Shown: positions 33,842 through 45,700, counted from the first letter of the stretch. The stretch is DNA of 64,000 nucleotides from Spiroplasma sp. NBRC 100390 (GCF_001886495.1 NZ_CP018022.1:868001-932000); one strand, 5' to 3'. Made by a program: numbers and translations. Notes: generated from the sequence alone by a model not told the origin.

Positions 33842-34492
33842 ATGAAAAAAATTAAGAAAGAAGATATTTGACCTTCAACTTTAAAAATAACCTTAAAAAT
33901 GACCGTCATTGCTCTTTTTAGTGGTTTAGCTTTAGGGCTAAAAATTGCTTTTGCTTTTTTACCAAACATTGAATTTGTTACCTTTATTTTAATGTTTAGT
34001 ATTATTTTCTTCAGAATTGAAGTTGGTTTTGGCATTATTAATGTCTTTTGTGCTTTAAATATGGTTTATTTTGGGGTCGCTGATTGGAGTATTATGTACT
34101 TTATTATTTTTAACTTATACGGTGTAATTATGTTTCTTTGTAAACCCCTTGTTTACTGAGGGTGATGAATGATAATTATTATTTGTGGTTTAATGGGCTA
34201 TTTGTTTGGAACATTATATGCCCTTCAAGTAACCATCCTATATGATCAAAGTGTTGGGTTAGCATACTGAATAAAGGGCCTTACCTTTGATGCAATTCAT
34301 GGTACCAGCAACATTGTTATTTGTGCCGTGTTCTATCCAATTGTTTACAAATTAATGCAAACATTATATCCAAAATGACCTTACTTATTTAATAAGAAAT
34401 TTATTAAATATCTTCAAAAAGATAAACCCCAAATAGAACCAGCAACAACCGTGCCACTTGATTCTAATAATAAAAAAATACCAGTTGAATAA
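33842..34492 (+). CDS. ECF transporter S component, probably cobalamin-specific
   Basis: 216 residues with about six membrane segments and a long first helix region (TLKMTVIALFSGLALGLKIAF), typical of S components that bind the vitamin and dock on a shared ECF A-A'-T module. That module is not in this window. The riboswitch and the transcobalamin-like partner point to cobalamin. Distinct in sequence from the ECF-like protein at 53477. 22 bp separate it from the upstream gene; RBS is weak (translation coupling likely). The final codons overlap the terminator stem. Confidence 0.75.
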
Positions 34493-34508
34493 CAACTGGT
34501 ATTTTTTT
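34472..34508 (+). terminator. Terminator of the B12-uptake operon
   Basis: Stem AAAAAATACCAGTTG with complement CAACTGGTATTTTTT around a 5-nt loop that includes the stop codon, with a T-tract on the plus strand. Confidence 0.85.
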
Positions 34509-34838
34509 GGTTGGTCAATAATCACAAATTTATTTTAAATTTAACTGGCTAATAATATCAATTTATTTTTACTCAAAATAATCAACAGGTAGTAAACATT
34601 ATTACATTAATATATAGTTTCATCATCTTTACTGATTAATAAATAGAGGTCTAATTAAAAAGGATATTCTATTAAAATATGCAGTTTATCCTTCTTTAAA
34701 ATAAATTTATAATTATTATATATATTATACTCTTTTTTCTTGGAAAATGAAATATTATTTTGTAAAAATAATATTTCATCTTTTATTTTTTAATTAATAA
34801 ATCCTAAATAATCACAATTAAATTTAAGCACAAATTTA
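34509..34838. other. Spacer between convergent operons with a second hairpin
   Basis: About 330 bp without genes. ATGAAATATTATTTT (34747-34761) and its complement (34765-34779) form a 15-bp hairpin followed by T-rich sequence on the plus strand, possibly a backup terminator. A 15-mer TTATAATTATTATAT near 34706 resembles a PerR box, but no gene starts there. Confidence 0.4.
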
Positions 34839-34864
34839 AAAAAAGCAATTATTATTGCTTTTTT
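34839..34864. terminator. Bidirectional terminator after nrdJ
   Basis: AAAAAAGCAAT (34839-34849) with ATTGCTTTTTT (34854-34864), T-tracts on both strands, 17 bp past the nrdJ stop. Confidence 0.8.
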
Positions 34865-34880
34865 AAAACTTTATTAAATA

Positions 34881-37415
34881 TTATAACCCACATTTTAACT
34901 GAACATTGCAGTTATTACATGTAACACAGCCACCAGCATCAATCATTGTTCCTTCTTTACAAATTGGACAAACATCACCAACTTCAGCACCAATGTTACG
35001 GTCTTGATTAATTCCACGTAATTTTCCAACTGTTTCAAGATTTTCCGTTACTTTTTTATTTGGACGATTATCAACTTCAACCCCCAAATCATCTAAGTTT
35101 AATTGTTCTAATGCTGGGTGGTTTTCATCGGTTGTTAATGATAATACTTGTGAATCACGTGAACCATCAACATAGACCGTTCCCCCTTTGGCACCACCTT
35201 TATATAAACGGGTATAAATTTTTTCAACATCTTTTACCGAATATCCTCGTGGAGCATTAACGGTTTTTGAAATTGAGGAATCAACTCAACGTTGAATAAT
35301 ACATTGGGTATCCGCATGATCTTCTGGGGCTAAATCCATTGCGGCAACAAAAATATCTGGTAATGTTTCTGCCGTATATTCCGGATTATATTTTAATCAT
35401 TCATCAACAATTTTAGCATTAACTTCAATGTTTTTTCCTAATCGTCCTGAACGGTAGAACTTAAAGCCAAAGTATGGTTCTAATCCAGTTGAAACTCCAA
35501 CCATTGTTCCAGTTGAACCAGTTGGTGCAATTGTTAATAAGTGTGAATTACGAATTCCATGTTTTAGAATTTCTTGACGAATATCTTCTGGCATTTTTTT
35601 CATATAACCAGTTTCAATGAATTTTTCACGAGATGATAAAAATGGAAATGACCCTTTTTCTTGAGCTAAAACAATTGATGCTCGATAAGCTTCCGTAGCA
35701 ATTAATTCAAATATCTTATCAACAATTTTATTTCCTGCTTTGCTTCCATAACGAACACCATGGAAAATTAACAAGTCATGTAATCCCATTACTCCTAATC
35801 CAACTCTTCGTTCACCTAGCGCTTGTTTTTGGTTAGCTTCTAAGAAATACGGTGTTGCATCAATTACATCATCTTGCATACGAACACAAGTTTCAACAGT
35901 TGTTTTTAGTTTATCATATAAGATTTCTTTTGTTGCTTTATTAACAAAATTAGCTAAGTTAATCGCTGCTAAGTTACATACCGAATAAGGCGCCAATGGT
36001 TGTTCTCCACAAGGGTTTGTGGCAACAACTTTCATCCCATAAGCTTTGGCATTTGTCATGTCATTTGCAGTATCCAAGAAGAAAATTCCTGGTTCTGCTG
36101 AGTAATTAGCACAGAAATTAATTAAGTCTCATAAATCACGAGCACGCATACGATAATATGTCTTAACTTTATATCCCATTGCTTGTCATTCATTAATATC
36201 ACCAATTTCAGCTCATTTTTCATCATAAAAAGCTTTTTCTGCTTTGGTATAGTTATCTAAGTCCGGAAATTGTAGTTCTCATTCAACATCATCTTCAACT
36301 GCTTTCATAAATTTATGCGTTAAAGTTACTGAAATATTTGCTCCCGATAAGAATGAAGGATTATTAACTTCCCAAGCACCACCTTCTTCTAACTTGATGC
36401 GAGCTTCATTAATAACACGATCATTACCAATTTCAGTTTCATTATTTAAAGCATATTCATAAAGATTACGATCTAATTCTGATAATGGCGCAAACTTAAT
36501 TTTTCGACTTGCTTCATCACGAATTAATTTGTCTTTTGAATTTTCTTTTAATCAACGTAAAATTTTTGGGTTTTGCATTTTAGAAATAATAAATTCAATC
36601 ACATCTGGATGCCAATCAGCCATCATAATCATTTGAGCACCACGACGTGATCCCCCTTGTTCCACTAAATGGGTTAATGTTGATAAGTCATTTAATCATG
36701 ATACGGCTCCCGATGAACGACCACCAACACTTTTAGCCACTGTTCCACGGGGACGTAATGTTGAACCATTTGTTCCAACGCCACCCCCATGTGACATAAT
36801 TTCCATCACTTCTTTTCGATGGATTGAAATTCCTTCCCGTGAATCTTTAATAAATGGCATTACGAAACAGTTAAAAAAAGTAACATCACTATTACTTCCA
36901 GCCCCATATAATACCCGTCCGGCAGGAATAATATTTAAATCTTTTAATTCATTAAAAAACTGGTCACGATAAACATTATGCTTTTGTTCATTTTTACTAA
37001 GGGCATTCCCCACCCTTCAGGCAATTTGTTCGTAAAAGATTTCTAATGGTTTTTCAACCATATGCAAGTTTTTTCGAATTATATTATTTGAATTATTAAT
37101 TAATAAATCGGGATCAATGCTATGAGCATAATCATCTTCAATTTGAATATCAACAGTATCGTTTTTACGATCAACAGCAACAACATTCCCAATTCCCCGC
37201 GTTGGAAATCAACCATCATCTTTAATTACAGTTAATACTAAATCATTTGCTTTTAATGTTTTTAGTTCATTATCTTTTTGAGCATAACGATCAAGCACGA
37301 CCATTCTTGAAACCCCAGCAAAAACCATATTATAATTCTCTTCGATTTCTTTTAAATGGGGAAAATGTTCTCTGATATCCTTATTTAAACTATTAATTAA
37401 TTCTTTTGAGTACAT
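34881..37415 (-). CDS. nrdJ: B12-dependent class II ribonucleoside-diphosphate reductase
   Basis: 844 residues, the size of NrdJ proteins. Key features: NCFVMPFIKD near residue 180 (first active-site Cys), the Gly/Asn segment SHGGGVGTNGSTLRPRG, NPCGEQPLAPYSVCNL with the radical Cys, APTGSTGTMVGVSTGLEP, and a C-terminal zinc-ribbon-like tail CPICKEG ... CVTCNNC ending LKCGL that supplies the reducing cysteines. This class needs adenosylcobalamin and works with or without oxygen. Most mollicutes use class Ib NrdEF instead. The neighbouring riboswitch-controlled B12 uptake operon fits the cofactor demand. RBS AAGGAGG; an extended -10 TGGTATACT lies near 37470. Confidence 0.92.
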
Positions 37416-37563
37416 CTTGTTCTTCCTCCTTACTCATTCCATTCCTATTGTCAAAGACATAAAATAAGTATACCAAACTTTACTAATAAATTAATATTTT
37501 TTCAAAACGTAATAATAATTTAAACATAATTTAAAAATAGTCACAAAATATATTTATTTTTTG

Positions 37564-37590
37564 GAAAAAAAAAGACGCCAACAATGTCTT
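37564..37590 (-). terminator. Weak terminator after mupG
   Basis: AAGAC (37572-37576) and GTCTT (37586-37590) form a short stem, followed on the minus strand by nine T. It is 18 bp past the mupG stop. Confidence 0.45.
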
Positions 37591-37608
37591 GTTTTGTCTC
37601 TTTCTATC

Positions 37609-38652
37609 TTAAATAAACTTAAGTGCTTTAGAAGGTTCTAATAAATCTATTAAAACTCCTTCCTTTTTCAAATTTATTATTAAATTTGTTTTTTCATTAA
37701 GTAACAGTTTTGTTTTTGTTAAATAAATCTCGCCATTATAACGCTGATACAAATAATTATCAATTAATAAACTATAACGTGGAACAACTAACTGATGATT
37801 ATTCCATGTGTTAATATTTGCATTATTGTTATGTAACCCACGGCTTTCCACAAATCGTAAAACTTGGCTATTAGCATCATTCCGAATATGATAAACCTTG
37901 TTTTTTAATAGTGCCGTAATTTGCTCTGGTAAATTATTATAGTCTAATCTAATGGTCAATTCTGGACTGTTATTAATTTCTACTAAGAACTTTAAGTCAG
38001 AATCATTAATCATTGTATCACTAATAATACAATTTTCAACCCCAAAATGACGATATCATTGTAATTGCACATATGGTGGAACTTGACGAAATTTTTCAAT
38101 TGTTGGTAACCCCTGAAATAAAGGACCACGGGGATATTCTAAAGTGGCAAGAAAAACAAAAATTGGAACATCATATTTCTGCAATATTTTTGTTCGAAAA
38201 ATAAACTCACTAATATCCATACCAGTATATGGTTTTGGATAAAAATTATAAGAAATTGCTAATCGTTTTGTCCCTCGTGCTTCAATAATTTCTGATAAAT
38301 CTCCTAACTGGTTATCACTGCCATTTAGTTGAATATCACATTGTAAATTATCAATCAGATTAATAATTTCTGATGTTGAAAACCCAAAATCTAATCGTAA
38401 TGCATCGGGAGCATAATTTTTAACTAAGTCATAGCTAAAATAAGGTTTACTAATATCTAAAATTGTATATAACCCCAATTTACGGGCATATTTAATTAGT
38501 TCCTTTAAATCAGTATCATTATGGTCTTTTTCAAAATAATGACCACTATAAAATACAGTTTTAAAACCAGCCTGGGATGCTTTTTGCAAATATTCCTTGT
38601 TCTTTTCGACTGTAATCCCTTGGTTTGTATAAATTGAAATCCCTAACATCAT
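37609..38652 (-). CDS. mupG: MupG-family 6-phospho-N-acetylmuramidase (DUF871)
   Basis: 347 residues, cytoplasmic. The N-terminus MLGISIYTNQG and the TIM-barrel body (YSGHYFEKDH, LRLDFGFS, LAISYNFYPKPYTGMD) match the MupG/DUF871 family, followed by a small C-terminal beta domain. In Staphylococcus and Bacillus MupG cleaves the peptidoglycan disaccharide MurNAc-6P-GlcNAc after PTS uptake, releasing MurNAc-6P for MurQ. The gene order here (regulator, PTS, murQ, mupG) gives the same pathway. Two adjacent ATGs: the second, at 38649, has better spacing to AGGAGG. One TGA=Trp near residue 200 splits it under the standard code. Confidence 0.88.
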
Positions 38653-38671
38653 ATCTCCTCCTCTTTAAAAA

Positions 38672-38700
38672 ATAAAAAACATCTTAAAAATTAAGATGTT
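38672..38700 (-). terminator. Intercistronic hairpin between murQ and mupG
   Basis: AACATCTTAA (38678-38687) pairs with TTAAGATGTT (38691-38700); the minus-strand transcript then has a T-rich stretch. It lies between murQ and mupG, so it may attenuate mupG rather than end the operon. Confidence 0.6.
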
Positions 38701-38712
38701 AAAGAATATTTG

Positions 38713-39618
38713 TTACTTATCATTAATTACCTTTGTTACTAAATTATCATATTCTGCTAATAATGTTTCACTTTCCGCATAAGAAACATTTTTTAAAATC
38801 ATAATAATCGCATTTTTACATGCATAGTTTGCTGCAGTTAATGCTTTAGCAACATCATCATCACTAGCGTTTGTTACTGCTTTGACAATTCGTGCTGTTC
38901 GCACTCTTAGTTTTTCATTTGTAGCAATTAAATCAACCATTAAGTTTTGATATACTTTTCCTCATTTAACCATTAGAGTTGTTGAAATCATATTACATAC
39001 TAATTTCGTTGCTGTTCCCGCTTTCATTCTTGTACTTCCAGTCACAACTTCCGCTCCTGTTTCAATTGCAATAACTTCATCAGCAACCGCTAACATTTCC
39101 GAATTTTTTGTCATACATAAACCAACCGCTAAAGCACCAATTGTTTTTGCGTATTCTAAACCAGCTAAAACATAAGGTGTTCGTCCTGACGCTCCAATCC
39201 CAACAACAGTATCTAATGGTTGCAAATTTAGCGCTTTTAAATCAGTAACACCTAACTGACGATCATCTTCAGCTCCTTCAGCTGGGGTTCTAATTGCATC
39301 ATCACCACCAGCAATGATGCCAATAATTTGATCAGATTTAAGACCATAAGTTGGTAACATTTCTGAAGCGTCAAGAATACCAAGTCGCCCTGATGTTCCA
39401 GCCCCCATATAAATTAATCTTCCGCCTTGATTAAAACGAGTAAAAATTAAATCAATTACTTTTGTAATTGTTGGCAATTGTGCTTGCACTGCCGCGGCAA
39501 TCTTAGCATCTTCATTATTAATGATTGTTAAAATGCCCATTGTATCAACTTGATCAAGTTCCATGCTATTTGTATTTCGTTGTTCCGTGTCTATTTTTGA
39601 CAAATCAATTTTTTGCAT
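38713..39618 (-). CDS. murQ: N-acetylmuramic acid 6-phosphate etherase
   Basis: 301 residues, normal length. The SIS fold with IYMGAGTSGRLGILDASE, GGDDAIRTPAEGAEDD, GIGASGRTPYV and TGSTRMKAGTATK matches MurQ throughout. The enzyme removes the lactyl ether from MurNAc-6P to give GlcNAc-6P and D-lactate. It sits between mupG and the PTS gene on one strand. RBS GGGAGA. The pathway feeds GlcNAc-6P to NagA/NagB (not in this window). One TGA=Trp near residue 219. The assignment is among the most certain in the window. Confidence 0.93.
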
Positions 39619-39643
39619 AATATCTCTCCCTTACATATTAATT

Positions 39644-41365
39644 TTATTCAACTTTAACATGGGCCATTTTACTACGTTCTTCTTTTGGTAATTGATAATA
39701 TGATACTGTTCAGTAAATAAAAATTCCAATAATAGTAATAAAAGCTAATGTTCATAAAATTTTTTGATATAGTTTATATTTTCCATCTTTGCGGTATAGT
39801 TCTTTCATATCTTTTCCGCCGGCTTTAACAATTCGGGAATAACCAAACATTGTAATAAGCCATCCAGCGGCAACGGAAATAACCGATCCCACCAAATAAA
39901 TTCCAACTGCTAATGGAATATTCCCAGTATCAGTTGTCATCATAAAGGTTGCTAAGATTCCTGATGGACCAAACATTGCATTTAATCCAAACGTAACGTG
40001 TCCTCACATATAAACAGCACCAATAAAGAATCCCCCAAAACCAGCTCCAATCGATGCTGTTACAAAAGGACGAATTCGTGGTAAAGTTACCCCGTAAATC
40101 ATTGGTTCACCAATTCCAAAGATTGCGGGGATTAAAGCCCCTTGAATTTGACGACGTAATAAACTTCCTTTTGTTGCCATAATTCATAAAGCAATTCCAG
40201 CTCCAACTTGGGCCATTCCCGCCATTCCTAAAATTGGGAATAAACCATTAACCCCAGTTTCTTTAATTAAAATTCCATAAATTGGAATAAACCCCTGATG
40301 AACACCAAAGGCAACCGCTATTAAGAATATCGCTGCTAAAACAAATGCTCCAAACGGATTAGTATATAGATGAGCAAAGAATCATGCTACAGCTTGATAT
40401 AAATATCCTGAAATTGGAATTAATAAGAAAATATTTAATAATAATAGACCAAATAATACCAAGGTTGGTGTTCCAATTGTATCTAAAACCCCTGGCATAA
40501 ACTTACGAACCCCGCGCTCCATTCATAACGCTGCAGTTGCTGTTAATAATGCCCCTAAAATATTTCCTGATGGATTACCAAACACTAATTTACCATTAAC
40601 TAGTTCGGGACGAAACCCAACTGTTAATCAGTTTGTTAATGGGTTACTAATGTTAATTCCTAAATAATTAACATGATTAGCATCACCAACAACTAGCATT
40701 GGAACAACGCTACTTACAAATACTGGTGAATAAATGGCAGCTGTCATCGCTCCCAAAACACCACTACCACCTCATACTTCACAAGTTCTTCAACCAACAA
40801 TGATAATAAAGGCGTTTTTTCAAATATTTAAAATTAAATTTAAAGCATTAAATCATGACACTGCAGCTGCTGGAGCGTGATTTGTGTCCATCACTCCCCC
40901 GTATACTGATTGCATAATCCCAGCAATCCCTGATAAAATCCCAGCACCAATAAACCCAATAATCATTGGTGAAAAGATTTTTGAAAATTTAGTAAAAAAA
41001 GTTTGTACTCAATTTTGCTTTGCTTTCATTTCACCTTTAACTGCTTGAGCTGCTTCTGCTGCTGTCACAAACTGGTCAGTACCATCATTTTCGTTATAAG
41101 CTGTTTTACCAGCATTAACTAGTTTCCCAAATGCTTGTGTAACATTTGCAACAAATCCTGGTCCTAAAACAATTTGTAATTCAGTTGGTGAAGGTGTTAA
41201 AATTCCCATTACATTAGGAGTTGTTTTTAGTTTTTCTAAATCAACATTTGCTCCTGGCTTTAAATTAAGCCGTAATCTTGTTAAACAATTTGTATATGAA
41301 ACAACATTATCCGGTTTGACAATATCAGCAATATCTTTGGCTGTCTTTTTCGGATCTTTTGCCAT
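39644..41365 (-). CDS. murP: PTS EIIBC for MurNAc-type sugar
   Basis: 573 residues. The EIIB domain (1-95) has the phosphorylated Cys in [11 protein letters not shown]; residues 95-125 are a linker; the EIIC domain follows with about ten membrane segments and the signatures [12 protein letters not shown] and [16 protein letters not shown]. There is no EIIA domain, so a general EIIA(Glc) must phosphorylate it in trans. The glucose-superfamily type and the position beside murQ and mupG support uptake of MurNAc or MurNAc-GlcNAc. RBS CGAGGAAAG. Gene symbol is by context. Confidence 0.85.
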
Positions 41366-41408
41366 ATTACTTTCCTCGCTTTCTCATTAAAAAATATCAT
41401 TATTTTTA

Positions 41409-41442
41409 ATACATATGTATATCATAAAAGAAAGCATTACAA
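41409..41442 (-). promoter_or_regulatory. Promoter and operator candidate of the MurNAc operon
   Basis: Minus strand: TTGTAA (41437-41442), then an extended -10 TGATATACA (41416-41424). A 12-bp palindrome ATACATATGTAT (41409-41420) covers the -10 and could bind the RpiR-type regulator encoded just upstream. Confidence 0.4.
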
Positions 41443-41492
41443 TTACAAGGCAAACCTTATCATCTGTAATTTAATCTCAAAATTTGTAAATT

Positions 41493-42329
41493 TTAAAATT
41501 TAGGCACCAATGTTTGTTCTAAAACATGACGATAATGTTCTAAATCAGTTGCTAACAACGCAAAATAAATCATATCTAACCCAAATAACAACGCAAAACG
41601 ACTTGTTGTTGAAATTAAACGTTCAATTGATTCATTACTACTAATTGTAATTTCATAATTAGCTAAATTAGATAACGTATTATTTGATTGACGACAAACA
41701 ACAACAATTGGAGTTTGATTTTGTTGACAAACTTTTGCTAATTTAATTAAATCTAATGTTTCACCAGAATATGAAACAAAAAAAGCTAAATCATCAGCAT
41801 TTAATTGCTGTGCTAAAAAATAACCATTATGAAAATCATTCACCGCAATAATATTAAATCCAACCCGAAGAAGTTTTTCCTGAAAATCCTTCGCCACATT
41901 GTAAGTTCCTCCAACGGCAAAAACAACAATCCGCTGTGCTGTCTTTAAATTAGTTATTACTTTATTAATGGTCTCTTTTTGTTTTAGTCCTAACCGAAAG
42001 GTTTCATGTAAACTACGAATAATATTATGATAAGTATTAAACATTAAAGCATTATTACTTTCCCCAGCCATAATACTTTCTTCTCCAGCAAGGTTATGAT
42101 TAAAATATTTAATAATATGAATTAATTCTTTATACCCGTCTAACTCTAAAAATTTAGTAAAGCGGTTAATTGTTGCAACTGACGTATAAGTATATTCAGC
42201 CATTTCTTTAATTGTAATATCTGGGACAATAATTAAATTTTGTAAAATATATTTTGCAATAAAAGAAAAGCGATGATCAGTATCAATACTAATTGCTTTA
42301 ATTTTACGAATTATTTCATTTTCGGTCAT
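41493..42329 (-). CDS. murR: MurR/RpiR-family regulator
   Basis: 278 residues. The N-terminal 75 residues are an RpiR helix-turn-helix (DITIKEMAEYTYTSVATINRFTKFL), then a SIS sugar-phosphate-binding domain (VVFAVGGTYNVAKDFQEKLL, FFVSYSGETLDLIKLAKVC). Such regulators sense sugar phosphates such as MurNAc-6P and repress or activate the adjacent PTS genes. It lies 127 bp upstream of the PTS gene on the same strand. The start follows GGAGAAAGATAAT. The gene symbol is by context, not by direct proof. Confidence 0.88.
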   Translation of the reverse strand: MTENEIIRKIKAISIDTDHRFSFIAKYILQNLIIVPDITIKEMAEYTYTSVATINRFTKFLELDGYKELIHIIKYFNHNLAGEESIMAGESNNALMFNTYHNIIRSLHETFRLGLKQKETINKVITNLKTAQRIVVFAVGGTYNVAKDFQEKLLRVGFNIIAVNDFHNGYFLAQQLNADDLAFFVSYSGETLDLIKLAKVCQQNQTPIVVVCRQSNNTLSNLANYEITISSNESIERLISTTSRFALLFGLDMIYFALLATDLEHYRHVLEQTLVPKF

Positions 42330-42331
42330 TA

Positions 42332-42547
42332 TTATCTTTCTCCTTGCCCTTTTTTCTTATTATATCTTTCAAATACAAATCAAACAATCATTAACACAAA
42401 AAAACCAATCCCAGCAATTGATAATAAAACAATGGCGGGAATTAATAATTTTAAAAAATAAAGCAATAAACCAAGCAATGCCACTAGTGTCAATCCTAAA
42501 AGGCCACCATTAATAATTCATTTTTGTTTTCTTGTAAAGTTAAACAT
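42332..42547 (-). CDS. Small two-segment membrane protein
   Basis: 71 residues: a basic start, two membrane segments (about 13-30 and 35-57) and a basic tail (ERYNKKKGQGER). It ends 2 bp before the regulator start, so it is the first gene of the MurNAc operon. RBS GAGGG. Two TGA=Trp codons hide it under the standard code. Function unknown; it might assist the PTS permease or be a leader protein. Confidence 0.7.
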
Positions 42548-42661
42548 TTCAAACCCTCATTAAAAGATAAATTATATTATTTAAAATAATATCTTCTTTT
42601 TTAACTATACCTTATTTCTTGTTTTTTGCAACGAATAAGAGTTTAATAAATAATGACAATC

Positions 42662-42693
42662 AAAAATAAAAACTATGCAAGCAGCATAGTTTT
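42662..42693 (-). terminator. Terminator of the FtsX-permease gene
   Basis: AAAACTATGC (42669-42678) pairs with GCATAGTTTT (42684-42693); the minus-strand transcript continues with TATTTTTG. Confidence 0.75.
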
Positions 42694-42703
42694 CCTAATT
42701 AAA

Positions 42704-45700
42704 TTAACTTTCCATTAACACAATTTCTTGAATATTTAATTTATTAATTTTTTTCATTGAAACAAAGTATGAGAAAACATATAAAATAATAATTCCTCCT
42801 AAAATAATTGGCAAGGTAATTAACCCCGTTCCAATCGGAACATAGAGGTTAAAGAACATTAGAACTTTTTGAGTAATTGTTCAGGCTAATCCTCATGTAA
42901 TGAAATAACCAATTAACCACCCAACAATTGCAAAGGGAATAAAAATTCCTAATGTTAAATTATTAATTTCTCACCGACTATAACCTTGTACTTTCATTGT
43001 GGCAATGATCTTAATAAACTTCTTAATAAACAGATCAATTGCAAAGTAAATTGTAATAACTGAAACCATAATGATAATAACAATAAAAATTAGGGCAACG
43101 GATAAAGCAATAACAATAACGCGATTCATCACTTGTGATTTAATCCCAACATAATCTGCCGACAAGACAGATGATGTATAAGAAGTTGTAAAGTTATTTA
43201 AGGATAAATCACCATTGGTCGATGATAAAGCATAACGATTAATTTGATCAGATGGTTGCAATTCAGTTGTATATTTTCCGTTATACCATTGCATTACATT
43301 AGCCTGACCATTTAATTTTGTTGTTGGGAATAAATTAATTTTATTTGCATTTTGCATACTAACAAATAAGCGGGGATTATCATAAGTAGCAATACTTTTT
43401 ACAATTTTAACTTTCACTGGCAGTGCTGTTAATGACGGTGCAACTTTAATAAAATTATTATCAACCGCTGCTTGATATCACGTTGTTGGAATACCATTTA
43501 CAAAGTCACCACTATATGAACTATCAAAGTTAAAATCATATGGTTTAATAACTCAATATTCCTGACTATTAACTGTCTCTTTTCGCACTATTTTATTAGT
43601 CCCTGTTGATACTTCCAATAATTTCCGTTGTTGACCATTATTCAACGTAATTACTTTATTCGTTCAAATTTGTTCCATTGCCAAATTAGATGGAATCCAT
43701 AATTCAACATTATTTAAATTATAATATTCACTCTTTCGATCTGTTGAAGCATAATACTTCGTATTAGCACTTGTATTATAAGTAAAATAACTTTTATCTA
43801 GAGAATATAGGCTTTGATAATTACTTGGATTTCATGAACCCGAATTACCACTAAGGTTATATTTCCAGCTTTGGTTAACTAAGGTGGTATTATTATTACT
43901 AAACTCTGTTCACTGATTTGGACCAACATTATATTGCAAGGTTGATAATTGTGGAGTTAAAGTAATCTCTTGTCCAACCCATAGATTTAGTCGTTGGAGT
44001 GCTGTCACATTTGCAATTGCGTTGATAACTTGGCTATTATTAGTTGTTAAAGCAGCGCGATCATCTGCTGATAATTTTAACATTTTTGTATTAGCATTAA
44101 TCCCGTAAACTGGTAAGTTTTTTTCATTATATGCTGCATCAAAACTCGTGAAAAGATCATCAGTTGCATTGTTATAACTCATTGTCCCAATTCCCAAGGC
44201 AAAGTGATTTGCTCGATCAGGATTTTTATTTCAATCTTCTTTGACCGAAGCAGGAATAATTCCATTTGTTGCTTTACTAAAACAAGTATTTCATAAAGCA
44301 ACATAATCACCTTTATCGGGAAACGGTGGATATGGAATCGCCCCAATTCCAAGCGCTTTTGGCAAAACAGTACATAAAATTTCAGAAATTAAAGCGCGAA
44401 CACTATCACCGGCTGGTGAATTTTTTACTAGTTCATTAAGATAATTAAAAATTCCTAATGACAGGTTAGTTCCTGATAAAGTAACAAAATTATATGACAA
44501 CATATCTTTTAAAATTCCAGCTACCGTTGGTTCTTGGCTTACTGCTTTTAATGGTTTAATTGTTTGACCGCCATTAATACTATAGTAATTTGCTAACGGT
44601 GTCATTCCCCCAATTGGATATAAATAAGAGTCAACTGGATCACCAGTGTTTGGAACATTATTAATTCCATTTCATGCATAAGTTTTATAATATGACAATG
44701 GACTATTACTAATGACATTACTATATTTAACCTCACTACCATACTTAATATTTTTATAATAGTTTGTATTAAAGTTTTTGACATAAACTGGTGCTAATAA
44801 TGATACCGTTAAAGTAAAGGTCACTAAAGTAAAGATTCCTAAATAAGTAAAGGCTTGTTTTAAGGAGGTTGATAAAACCACCATTCGGAAGCGACCAACA
44901 AAGGTTTTAAAGTGTAAACTACGAACAGAACGTGCTAACTTACTATCAACATTTAATTCACGCGTTGGATAAATTAAACTTAATACTTCTGTTTTACTAA
45001 TTGAAAAATAACAAGTAACAAATGTAATCAACGATAGAAAAGCAACAAAAAACACCAGTAAAAAGATTAGAATCATTCAGTTTCAAGTAAAGGTTCAATT
45101 AATAATAAAGAATAAATTAAATAACTTTACAACAAAGAGTTGGAGCGTGATACCGACTAACCAACCGGTCGGAACCGCAATTAAAACACTAACCATTAAA
45201 ATACTTCAATAAGATAAAGAAATTTCACGAAGATAATATCCACCCGCTTTTAACATTCCAATTTGTGATGATTCGCGTTTAATCATTTCTTTAATAATAA
45301 TATATGAAACAACAAATAATGTTATCGCAAAGATAATAATGAAAAATAACCCAATATAAATATAAACGTTAATTGTTTTTGCTAGTAAACTATAGCGCCA
45401 TGTTAATTGGTTTGTTTCATTTTTAGCTTCAAAAGTACCAATTGAAGGATCAGTTCCTTTTTGATTATTACTTATTTGTAATCCTTGCGCATAAACATCT
45501 AATTGATTAGGATTGTTAGCATAATATTTTTTAAAAAGAGCTAAATTACCTGCTGGTTGACCAGCTAAACTTTTTAAAAAAACACGTGAATTATCTTTTA
45601 AACTAATTAATCCTTTATTATTATCCTCTGATAATAACGACATACCATATGAAGACAAGTACACAACAGTATCTGTTTTAAAATTAGGAATAAAGTCTGT

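Noticed and set aside
34706-34720. PerR-like 15-mer TTATAATTATTATAT
   Set aside because: It lies between convergent operons with no promoter or gene start; AT-rich chance match.
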